From Sphagnum compactum (lineage: Eukaryota; Bryophyta; Sphagnopsida; Sphagnales), in the NCBI GenBank assembly GCA_965153455.1, contig OZ234494.1, forward strand, positions 12,028,001 through 12,092,000: a DNA stretch of 64,000 bases. The letters run 5' to 3'. Made by a program: the position numbers and the translations under genes. A model generated the notes under the pieces. The model had not been told where the DNA came from. It saw only the letters and a program-made list of their open reading frames with translations, and did no database searches. Shown here piece by piece: positions 1 to 9,319 of this stretch. Numbering within the stretch: the stretch's first letter is position 1; each line of letters opens with the position of its first letter.

Positions 1-72
1 TAACCTCCATGACCTTCCATGCTGCTCTGGCAGGTTCCGGAATGATTTTTGTTACCCCCCATATAATTTGTG

Positions 73-130
73 TAAACTAATATCCTCCATAAACTAATAT
101 CTTCCGATCGGTCCCAAGGATATTAGTTTA
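73..130. repeat. Direct and inverted 13-bp repeat
   Basis: The word TAAACTAATATCC occurs at 73-85 and again, less its last base, at 90-101. Its exact reverse complement lies at 118-130, so the last two copies can form a hairpin. The function is unknown; it may be the edge of a mobile element cut by the window start. Confidence 0.5.
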
Positions 131-665
131 GAGAGAGTTAACTGTATAGTATTCTCTGCGTTCGCCTGCGGCACCCGCATCCAAATGGCTTTTCGTCCTG
201 GGACTCCCAAGGAGGAGTCGTGAAACTATCCTGGTTTGGACTCCTGGGACTTTGGAAGCTCATAGCTCCCAGCTCCGACTTCCGATTGAGATGAGGTCTA
301 AAGCAATCTTGTAACTCTCCTCGCGAGCTTTTCAACGGTGTGTCGCACTCCACCTGCACGCACCGGGGTCGGGTCGATTCCCGACTTTTAGTGGTCGGGC
401 AGTTTGACTCCCGGCCCTTCTTTTGACCATAACTTGTGCTGTAGATCTTCAAATGGCCTATGTGAGCCCATTTTCGACATCTACACTTCAAGACCTTTCC
501 ACCGGTATAAAGAACTTTTCAATGCAAGGTGTTTTGACCCCTATAATCAAGCTCTAAGTTTTCGGGAGTCCCCGAGGACTCCAAGTCCCCACTTTCGGGA
601 GTGTGAGTCTCATCCTCACACTTGCCTCAAAGTGGGGTTGCGACAGTCACAGAGGCCCAAGTTAT
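130..665 (-). repeat. LTR-like dispersed repeat, copy 1 (reverse orientation)
   Basis: The reverse complement of this stretch matches 60400-60960 over several hundred bases. Shared landmarks include CGACTTTTAGTGGTCGGG, CCGGCCCTTCTTTTGACCAT and runs of GGGAGTC/GACTCCC. A TATA-like ACTATA lies near 145-155 on the minus strand and aligns with ACTATAAGGGG in the other copy. The GC-rich composition contrasts with the flanks. The sequence resembles an LTR or a non-autonomous LTR element, but no second LTR, primer-binding site or target-site duplication is visible here. ORFs across it are not conserved and are not called. Confidence 0.7.
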
Positions 666-879
666 CCAATTTTGGTATGGGATCCTAAAAAAAGATTTGA
701 GATGAGAGGTGTAAGACATAATTTTCACCTAGCTTACCTAACCCACGTTGGCACTGATTTTGTAGGTATTTAAATGCATTAAACTCAACATGGTGAAGGA
801 GAAGGTTGTTACCCTAGGGTTTAGTAGGGAAACCCTAAAACCTTCTCCTACTTCATTGACTCAACAATCACGTGGTTAG

Positions 880-2095
880 GCATCGAGGACTGCACCACAA
901 AAAGGCAAGGGGCCCAAACAGGAACCCCGTGGGGGTTCCCCATCCTACACTACTAAACATGGGGGAGAGGATAAGTGTTGGAGGTGTGGTGGGCCACGTC
1001 GGAAAAAGGATTATCCCATTCCTCCTTAGGTGACCACCTCTAACCCTAATCCCAACCAACTTTGTTCCCATTGCAAGGTGGATGTAAACCATTGCTTCAT
1101 GTTTCATCCAAAGTTATGGCAAGGTCAGTTCTAGACATAAAATGTGAGGAAGTCTTTAGGTTTTAGCAGGGGCTAGAAAACGAATGGTGTGGCCAATAAA
1201 AGGCCGGCTACCAAATTAGTTCCAAACCAACCCAATGCCATGGAGGCACAGTTTGCACGTTTAGAGGCGTTGGTGACGAGTATGGCATCCAGCATGGCAA
1301 CATAGGTGAACTCATAGCACCTATGCCAAGTGATTATTCAGCTTAGGGTTTCGACCCTGGATTTTTTTGTGGGGTTGGATTTTCAAGGCCATTAAGTCCA
1401 GATGAGATCAAATCAGGTATTCCCGACGGTCATGTTTTAAGGGTAGCCAATGACAAAACCCTAGTCATGGTTTTGACAACCGCACCAATTATTAGGGGAA
1501 ATGTTAAAGTGCAGGAACCACAAGGTGTTGATGAGAGATTAAATCCTTAGCGTGGGGAGGCTCAACATTAAATTCGTATGCCACAATCCTTCATGTTGAT
1601 CGACACAGTCCACACTTCAATGGACACATCCAACCCCATGAGGGCATCGATTACAACCATTAGATTGTCTGGTTCCACTTCAACAACTTGGGCACCCAAT
1701 AGTGTGTGGGGGGCAACTAGGTTGGTGTGCCAAACACCATTGTTTCCCACTACGATGCTTGATTATCGACCAACTACAATATTTCTTATGGCAGCCACAA
1801 TATGTGATAGCATGGATACACCAGGGATGGTGGCTACACCTATCAAGGATTCCTCGGAAAGCTTATTCTGTCAACCACCAATTGGCCAAATATTTGTTGG
1901 CGACATACCTGTCGACCATTTATTTGTTGACCTACATGTGAGTGCATTTGTTGATGGATTACATGTTGGCCAGCCACCTGTTATGGTGGTGCCATCTTGG
2001 CATGTCGCAACAGCCAAATTCCAAGAGCTTCCAACACACCCACCCATTAATCAAGCAAGAGTTTTACCTAGTGTAGTGGTGGTACAGAATTAAGA
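880..2095 (+). pseudogene. gag-like region with two degraded zinc knuckles
   Basis: Around 970-1017 the frame reads DKCWRCGGPRRKKDYP, a CCHC knuckle in which the expected His and last Cys are now Arg and Tyr. In the same frame 1063-1100 reads CSHCKVDVNHCF, a second Cys/His knuckle. In gag proteins such knuckles bind the packaged RNA. In-frame TAG codons (for example 1027-1029) separate the pieces. From 1578 to 2093 the frame stays open for 171 codons, a Pro/Thr/Val-rich segment I cannot assign to a known fold. The start of gag is not identifiable. Confidence 0.7.
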
Positions 2096-2289
2096 AGGTG
2101 TTTTTCAAATGAAGGGGGATTCAGGACAATATTATCAACTCAAAAGGATATTACTGGATTGAAAAGCTCAACTTTTGATGTTGGGAAAAACAACATTGGA
2201 GGGTCTAAGGTTGACCAATGTTGATTTGGAGCCATGCATGTAGTAGGATTTTGACATGATGGGTGGGTCAGAAAGCTAAGGGGGATAAC

Positions 2290-2560
2290 CAAACATGAGG
2301 TCGTCATTTAAGTTAATTTCATTAGACCTGCAGATTATATTAAGGTTTGTGCTAAGGTAGTGGTTATGTAGGCTACATCGTATGATGTGTTGGTTGGGGG
2401 GGGGGGGGGGCATTTTGTATCCCTTGGGAATCACCCTAGATTTTTGGGAAGAGATTGCTTATTATCAACCATGATGGCAAACATGAAATAGTCATAAGGC
2501 TTTTCTGTTAGTTACCTTCATTGGGGGGCTAACATTAGCCATACATTATATTCATCAGGC
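2290..2560 (+). pseudogene. Retropepsin-like segment
   Basis: A segment reading ATSYDVLVGG (about 2369-2400) resembles the C-terminal part of retroviral-type aspartic proteases, where Y-D-x-L-x-G precedes the end of the fold. It is followed by LYPLGITLDFWEEIAYYQP. A run of G at about 2397-2410 falls inside the motif and probably expanded after insertion. The catalytic D-S/T-G triad is not recognisable upstream. The assignment rests on this motif and on the position between gag and the downstream enzymes, so it is tentative. Confidence 0.45.
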
Positions 2561-2644
2561 TTTGCACATTCTATCGTCACCAAGCCCATAGGTACTTGTA
2601 GATCTAGGCCATGGACCACTTGGTTTACGACCTTTGGATTCTAG

Positions 2645-3630
2645 GGTCATTCGGTGGCATGTCATGAGGATGGGATTTACATGGTAGAGCTTTTTGGAGG
2701 CATTAATTCTAGCCTTGTAGTAGTCCTTCAATTCGGCATTAAGCTTCATCGATACTACTATGTGGAAAAGGATCCTCAAGCCCGACAAGCCTCCATGCAC
2801 CATATTATGATGTTGCGACAACAACATCTTGAGTTGTTGCTTACATCAGCAATCTAGGGTTATTAACAGGCCTTACCAAACAACATCACATTGTTGAGGG
2901 CGCATGATTTGGACAAGATTGGACCAATGGACTTGGTCATATCAGGATGGCCGTGTCAGGGTTTATCATAGGCTAGCATAAGTTAGGGACTTTTAGACCC
3001 CAAATCAGGGTTATTTTGGGAGTTGATTTGGGTGCTGCAATATTTGCAGACCTCTTAACTACACTCATTTACATGTGTTGGAGACCCCAACTTTGGGGGA
3101 TTTTCGGCCAATTGTATTGGTAACATGGCAACAAATTAAGGCTTGGATCGAAGAGCCAATGCAAGTGGATGCTACAATACGTGGTTCATGTGCCCACCAC
3201 TTTCGATGGCTATGGACTAACCTAGCTCCACTAGAGGTACTTCAGAGTGCATATTAGTTCATTCCAAGGTCCCACATGCTTGGTGGATGACATTTTGGAT
3301 CTATGACGACATTCTTTTGTCGTTTAGCATGATGATCGTCTAACTTTGGTTATAATCAATAAGGTTGGCCTACCTTGGGTAACTTTACCTATTCTTTTGA
3401 GTTTTTTCCATTTTCACGCACTTCGAGATTGCAATCCAAACATGATTTGGGACGCCAACTCATCTAGGATGGAGGAGCCCAATGTTGATGAACGAGAGCG
3501 AGCTATGGGATTTCACACAAGCACCACAACTGTACAAAGACTTTCCGAAGGTACTCATAGATGGATATTAGGACAAGTTATGGACCTTATCTGTTTCACA
3601 TGGATCTTTACCCTTTGTTGGGCTGAGTAG
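2645..3630 (+). pseudogene. C5-cytosine DNA methyltransferase domain inside the retrotransposon
   Basis: The usual motif order of C5 methyltransferases is readable. Motif I (AdoMet binding) is VELFGGI at 2684-2704, followed by YYYVEKDPQAR, the motif II region. Motif IV with the catalytic Cys is DLVISGWPCQGLS, with PCQ at 2951-2959 in the same frame as motif I, followed by GLLDPKSGLFWELI. After a frameshift near 3055-3075 come LGDFRP (motif VI region) and AHHFRWLWTN (motif VIII-like, about 3199-3228). A further frameshift leads to EEPNVDERERAMGF and LGQVMDL (3472-3588), which fit motifs IX and X. Family members transfer a methyl group to cytosine C5 in DNA. This copy carries in-frame stops at 2855, after the PCQ motif and elsewhere, so it is inactive. 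It lies between the protease-like and RT segments in the same orientation, so it belongs to the element and is not a nested host gene. Confidence 0.88.
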
Positions 3631-3949
3631 GTCCAATTTGCACAATCTTTCTTGCCCACCCACCCTTCCTCTACTTTTGTTGCACCTACATCTAGGTTAG
3701 TTATGTTGGTGCAAGGGGGGGGGTCATCTTTAGCATTTATGGGTTCAAGGATTTATGGGTAATGGAAAAGAGGTTTTTGATGTGGGGGCGCCAGGGCATT
3801 TTGGTGTTATGCTACCTTTTGCATAATAATCATAGGTTTCACCTTCAACCTTGGGTGCTGGGGATGTTCCATCATCTCAGCCCAAGGTACAAGTGACCAC
3901 AGGGACATGGGGGCCAGATATTGGTCCCGCGGTTATAAGAGATGAGGTG

Positions 3950-4960
3950 TAAGAAGTACGATGGCTATTATAGGACCATGTTTGTTGTTTTGCCTTTAGT
4001 TTGAAGGAATTGGGACAGTTGAAAGGACATGAAGTCTGAATTGTATTGGAGGATGATAATCCTATTTTCAAATGACCTTATAGGTTGAGTGAGATGGATA
4101 GGGCCTTGGTTTAGGCTTGAACAACAGAATTGTTGGATGCAGGTTTGGTGGAACTGTCGAGAATTGAATATGTTTCAGCCATAGTGATGCCACCCAAGAA
4201 GGATATTTTTGGCAATTGGATGGAGTAGCGCATGTGTGGGGATTATCGCCCAGTCAACAAGCACACGCGTTTGGACAAGTATGCCATGCCTTTATTGGAG
4301 GAGATCTTTGATGCCCTTGGTTAGGTCAAGGTTATCAGTACCTTGGACTTGAGGTATGGCTACCATCAATTGCAAGAAGGTGATAAGGTCAAGATGACAT
4401 TTTGGGGAATTGATCTTCATGGGAAGGATTGTCCGTATCAATAATGGTTTTTGCCATTTGGTTTGAAGATTGCCCTTGCAGAGTTTCAGAAAGTGATGGA
4501 TCGGGTGTTGGTAAAATTTAGTTTTTCCAAGTGCTACATTGATGACATTATTGCCTTTAACCCGACATCAGAGGATCACAAACATCATTTGTAAGAGGTA
4601 TTCGAAAGATTTAAGGATCATAACCTTAAGTTTCATCCATGCAAGTTGATTTTTCCAGACATAGGTAGAATACCCGATCGTATGATTTATTTAGGTGGAT
4701 TAAGAGTATAAAAAGCCAAGGTTGAGGCCATTTCATAGGTGCCTTAATTGACTGATGTTAGCCGGTTACAAGCCTTTTAAGGATTGTGTAATTAGTACTA
4801 GAAATTTGTTAAAGGATTTAACAACATTGCTAAACCTTTAACTAGGTTGATGCAGATTGACCAGAAATATGTTTGGGGAAAGGAACAAGAGCACACATTT
4901 CAGGAGTTGAAGGCCTGGCTTTCCTCAGTCCCCAATTTAAGGTGACCCATTCAAAGACAT
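3950..4960 (+). pseudogene. Reverse transcriptase domain (Ty3/gypsy type)
   Basis: Readable RT landmarks in order are RLSEMDRALV and ELLDAGLVELSR upstream of the fingers, then MCGDYRPVNKHT, ISTLDLRYGYHQL (first catalytic Asp), FLPFGLK, and the catalytic YIDD box at 4535-4546. The thumb/connection region follows to about 4960 (FVKGFNNIAKPLTRLM). The enzyme copies element RNA into DNA. Several in-frame TAG and TAA codons interrupt it, many where Gln is usual in the family. The catalytic Asp residues remain readable, but no continuous protein can be made. Confidence 0.92.
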
Positions 4961-5560
4961 CTTTTTCAGTTGCATATTGATTAAAGTACCTTAGGATTGG
5001 AAGCCGTGCTTACCAAACTGGATGATGATGGTCGGGTGCTATTTGTATGGTAGCCCATTTACCTTGCTTACCGATCATTAATCCCTAAAGTTTCCGATGG
5101 AATCAAATCAACTCACATGAAAGTTGGCCAAATGGGCATTTATCTTTCAAGAATATGATTTGAATATTGTTCATAAGGTTGGTAGGGTTAATTGGAATGC
5201 CGATGGGTTGAGTCAGAACTCAAGTTCCAATGAGGAGGATCCCACAGGTGCCAGGTGGCATGGAAAGGTGGATTTGGAGGCAATACTAGGATGGCATGCC
5301 TCTGCATACCTATGTATTTTGTTGGGATATTTCAAATCAACTCACATGAAAGTTGGCCAAATGGGCATTTATCTTTCAAGAATATGATTTGAATATTGTT
5401 CATAAGGTTGGTAGGGTTAATTGGAATGCCGATGGGTTGAGTTAGAACTCAAGTTCCAATGAGGAGGATCCCACAGGTGCCAGGTGGCATGGAAAGGTGG
5501 ATTTGGAGGCAATACTAGGATGACATGCCTCTGCATACCTATGTATTTTGTTGGGATATT
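4960..5560 (+). pseudogene. RNase H domain with internal deletion and duplicated C-terminal part
   Basis: FQLHID (about 4968-4985) carries the first catalytic Asp of RNase H and is followed by STLGLEAVLT. At about 5045 the text jumps directly to sequence expected some 40 residues later (FTLLTDH at about 5059-5079), so the middle of the domain with its other acidic residues is missing. The C-terminal LAKWAFIFQEYDLNIVHKV and NADGLSQ follow and are present twice because of a 229-bp tandem duplication. The first Asp motif and the C-terminal consensus make the identification firm. Confidence 0.85.
5103..5560 (+). repeat. 229-bp tandem duplication (two copies)
   Basis: Positions 5103-5331 and 5332-5560 are almost identical direct copies. 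Reading them side by side I see two differences: GAGTCAGAAC against GAGTTAGAAC, and GGATGGCATG against GGATGACATG. Both are C-to-T type transitions. The unit covers the end of the RNase H region. Such close identity inside an old, heavily mutated element means the duplication is much younger than the insertion. Confidence 0.95.
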
Positions 5561-5639
5561 TTGGGGATGTATCCCAAGACAACATGAGTAGTGGGAATTC
5601 CCACAATGACGATGATGAGCCAGAAGGCAATGGTGCCCT

Positions 5640-6870
5640 AGACATCCATTTAAATTTACTTGTTATGGCCTATCTACAAGCATGAAAAATTTCAGTGGGA
5701 TACCCAAGGAGTGAGATCAAATTGTCCATAGGGCAAAACGGTTCCAATGGGAATGTAATTCCTTATTATGTGTGTGGATAGATGGGTGAGTATGTGTAAT
5801 ACCATGCTTAGAATAGCATGAAGGCCTTGTACGACATGCTCATGAAGAATTGGGCCATTTTGGGGTTTGATGGACCTATAGTTTACTTAGGTAATATTGG
5901 TGGTGTGGGATGCAACTATAGGTTCAACAATTTGTTTCTCGGTGTATGGTGTGTGATCAAGTACGTGCATCATTCAACACACCAACACCCCAACTACAAC
6001 CCTTACCAATTATGGGGCTAGGTTATCAATGGAGCTTGGATTTTGCCGGCCCATTGAGTTTGATGCCTCGACATAATCGATATGTTTTGGTTATAATTAA
6101 GCACTTCTCTAAGTGGTTAGAGTTGGTGCCATTGCCAAAACACAATAGTGAGGGAACTACATATGCATTTCTGGACAAAATGTTCCAGTTGAGGTTTTCA
6201 TTGATCAAGGTACAAAATTCTGAAGGGGTTTCCAAGATTTGTGTGAAAAGGCATTAATAGATCATCAAACTACTTCATGATATCATCCTAAAGCAAATGG
6301 GTTGGCCAAACAAATGGTGTAGATAGTGAAGCGAAAATTGCGGAAGTATGCCCTTTATAAATGCCACATTCAAGATTGGGACTTGTAGTTACCATGGTTG
6401 GCCATAGGATATAAGTTTAATTTGTAGGCCTCATTGGCATTTTTTTCATCGTATTTTTTGTTATTCAGTCGGGATCTTGAGCTACCAGCTTCTATTCAAC
6501 ATGATGTTATGATTGTGATTAGTTTCGATGACCTTTTAGTGTGGATTTAGGCATATGGGTAGCGGGTTGCTTTGTTCAAGTGTGTGATGCATATGGCTAT
6601 GGAGAATCTAACAATTGTTTAGCACCAAGATACTCTTCGATACGCCATGATTTGTGGAAGAGGTTATCGACCTTGAGTTTGTAGGTTTGAGCCAAGGGAT
6701 TATGTTTATTAGTAGTAAATAACACCTACCACATTGGATGTGACTGCAGGTCGTGTGATTTTATGTGTTCGGAAGGTTTTACCTTTCGAAGTATTGTTGT
6801 TGGAAGGACGAGATGGTTAGACATAGAAAGACCATGTGCATAATTGTGTGCCATGTCATCTTCTTAATGT
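5640..6870 (+). pseudogene. Integrase domain
   Basis: The zinc-binding region is poorly preserved (5640-5990). The catalytic core is clear from 6022: QWSLDFAGPL with the first catalytic Asp, then YVLVIIKHFSKWLELVPLP. The next Asp region is damaged (6200-6260). From 6262 one frame continues without frameshift to the PHD finger and carries LPWLAIGYKFNL and SRDLELPASIQHD, typical of the core C-terminal end, then RFEPRDYVY and EGRDG with KDHVHNC, the C-terminal extension. The enzyme inserts the DNA copy into chromosomes. Most interruptions are TAG. Confidence 0.9.
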
Positions 6871-6919
6871 GAATGGCTAGATTGACCCATCATTGGTTGT
6901 TATACTTGTTGGTTTACAA

Positions 6920-7063
6920 TGTATGATGTGTGGGCAATCCACAAGAATTGCCATTATGTTGGTTTGTGACCAGTGTTCAAAAGGATGGCACATGGCATGT
7001 TTGACACCGCCTTTCGACTAGGTATTGGTTGGCAAATGGTTTTGCTCTCGGTGCATCCAATAG
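6920..7063 (+). pseudogene. PHD zinc finger at the C-terminus of the integrase polyprotein
   Basis: In the integrase frame, 6920-7060 reads CMMCGQSTRIAIMLVCDQC, then SKGWHMACLTPPFD, one TAG at 7019-7021, then VLVGKWFCSRCIQ. All eight metal ligands of the C4HC3 PHD consensus are present: CxxC, CxxC, H four residues on, C three residues later, and a final CxxC, with the usual W two residues before the last pair. PHD fingers usually bind the histone H3 tail. The domain follows the integrase extension without frameshift, so it was part of the polyprotein. The TAG at 7061-7063 may be the natural end. Confidence 0.9.
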
Positions 7064-7387
7064 ATGTGGTTCCCATAATTACATAATAAAAGTAGTTAAA
7101 TTTTTTTCCCTAGGATGTTTCACCTTTGGCTAAGTATTTGAAAGATTCCATATAAGCGGTTAATGATGGGGCTCACATTTGCACCTAGCTTAATGATCCT
7201 TTTATCTTGTAACTAAAGGGTTCACCTTGGTGGATTGTTGGCGGTAGTTGTATAATGTTATCTACTTCAAGGGATTTCAATGTCAAATAGGGTTTAAATG
7301 TGGTGTACCAATTAGGGTATTTTTTATTATGTGTGATGAGTATGGTGACAACAATAGTTGTAGGTGTCGACCTTGGAGTGCACAATA
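7064..7387. other. Region after the retrotransposon coding end
   Basis: No coding sequence is recognisable. The 3' LTR of the element would be expected to start here, but with no second copy in the window it cannot be defined. ORFs here match nothing I know. Confidence 0.4.
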
Positions 7388-7541
7388 GACGTGGCAAAAA
7401 TATTCCATGGCTTGTCAAAAAAAATTCTACCATGACATGGAATATTTTGTCACGTCACAAAATATTCCACCATGTCTAAATAATTTCCACGTGGCAAATG
7501 AATATATTTAAAATATTCCATGACATGGCATGGAATATTTT
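7388..7541. repeat. Cluster of foldback palindromes
   Basis: Two exact inverted repeats lie about 70 bp apart. GGAATATTTTGT (7439-7450) pairs with ACAAAATATTCC (7457-7468) across a 6-base loop. AAAATATTCCATG (7510-7522) pairs with CATGGAATATTTT (7529-7541), again across 6 bases. Related words (AATATTCCATGG near 7399, CACGTGGCAAA near 7491) show that one short motif was multiplied in both orientations. This may be a MITE or the damaged end of the neighbouring element. Confidence 0.75.
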
Positions 7542-9319
7542 TAAAGATGTTCTTTCTTGCTCACTTAAAGCGAGCCCTATTCATGTTTGCTTGCTCACCC
7601 ACTTGCTTGCTAATGTCGTTGCACATAGTAGTTATCACTATTGTTTTCTTAATCTTGATGATCCTATGGTCCTATTTGTTGTCATGGTTTTTTGGTTGTT
7701 ATATTTAATAGTTGCCACCATGACACTTTTAATTTTGATGATATTTTATTTTGGGGGTTTGTGAAAGGGTGATGTGGAAAGCATATTTGAAGGCTGAATT
7801 CAAATATGGCAAGACACATGTTTCAAAGTTGGCATACAAATGCATGAGACATGAAAACATGAAACCCATTGGCCTAAGAAAATTGGTATTGATCCATTAT
7901 AAACTATTAATATAGTTTTAGAGCTTAAAAGTATATTAATTTCACTTAATTTGGCCTTGTGAAAACTTATAACATTTTTTTCATTGTTTTTTATGATGTT
8001 TGGCATCATAGAACCTAATCAAGAAGTTACTTGGAACCTATTCTAACATACCTTAAAATTGGGAATAAGCTTGATTTGAAAATTAAAAAAGAACCCAAAC
8101 CAAACTTCACATTAAAAAATTGAATTTAGAAATAAGTCCCAATTTTATATAAAAAAGGAACCTAATTGAAACCAAAACTGACCCCATAATGTTATTTGAA
8201 ATTGAGACTAAAGGTTCTTCTTAAAACCTAAGAACCACACAATAATGGTAAAGAATAGTCGATTCCAATTAATAAAAACCCAATCCAAATTCGGTTTAAA
8301 TTTTAGAATTGGAATTAAAATGAATTTTTATTTTTTAAGAACCAAACTTAGAATTGATTCTTGATTTTATTTATTTGTCAAAATGAACCAATATCAATAG
8401 AAGTGATTAGAATTGAGAATTAATTGGTATTCAACCACAAGTTGTGGTTTGGGTTAATAAAAAATAATTTCAAATCAAAATTGATTTTCAAAATCGAAAT
8501 TATATATATATAAATTGAACCCAAAATTGGATGCCAACTCCACTTATGCTTGGAACCTGCATAATTCTAATTTAATTTTCAAAATCATTTTTTCTTAAAA
8601 ATAGAAAACCACCAAAAGTTAGTTTTTTGTATATCCTAGAGTCATTAGTTGTTAATGTAACTTATGACATTGGCCCAAGAGTGAATTGGTTACCCAACTA
8701 ATTTTTCCTTTCAAACTTTTTCTTGGCAATTTAATTAAATTTCAATGACAAAGATACTCAAAATTCAATATTTCTTACACCTTAGGCAAAATATTTCAAA
8801 TCATGTTCATTAAATCCCACTTTCGGGCGAACTTTCCAACGAGGTGGAAAGCATGCCCAAACTCCTTTATAACCTTTAATTTAGATATAAATGACTTTTC
8901 AATGTTCAATATTCAATAACTTCTTCATCGTAGGTTGAAACATTATGAAATCAACTCAATGCACCCCTATTCGACGAGAGATTTCCAACAATACCAAGAG
9001 TGCACAAGAGGTGATGTGGTTTGAGACATCCACCAATACCAAGAAATGCAACAAGAGGTGTTGCGGTTTTGGAGGTCTGGACAATACAAACAAACAAACA
9101 ACCTTCCTTGATAGATTATGCTTGCTTGTTACAAAGGGCCACCAGGATTTGAAATTTTTTTCCTAAAAAAACTAGGCCAAGCACATAGCACACCTTCTAC
9201 AGTTTACTTACTCAAACCTAGCACCCATTTTTTTCCCACAAGTAAGGTTAGGGGAGGCCAACAAAATGGCTATTTATTTGAGAATAAAATGGCTTTTTGG
9301 CAAAAACAACTTTCTTAAA
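7542..9319. other. AT-rich intergenic DNA
   Basis: I see no gene, only short ORFs without coding character. The stretch 8040-8640 is dominated by imperfect AAACC/GGTTT and AATTGGAATT words, typical of old degraded repeat DNA. No promoter or RNA gene is recognised. Confidence 0.6.

Larger units (their letters stand above)
780..7063 (+). mobile_element. Degenerate Ty3/gypsy-type retrotransposon with DNA methyltransferase and PHD finger
   Basis: Homology to retroelement proteins runs left to right in one orientation: gag with zinc knuckles (about 880-2095), retropepsin-like (2290-2560), C5-cytosine methyltransferase (2645-3630), reverse transcriptase (3950-4960), RNase H (4960-5560), integrase (5640-6870) and PHD finger (6920-7063). 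RT before RNase H before integrase is the Ty3/gypsy order. The reading frame is broken by many stops, mostly TAG, and by several frameshifts, so the element is not functional. I found no flanking LTR pair; the limits given are those of the recognisable coding region, and the true element is longer. Confidence 0.9.

Noticed and set aside
138-688. ORFs of 94-117 codons on both strands
   Set aside because: They lie in the LTR-like repeat; the second copy at 60 kb does not keep either frame.
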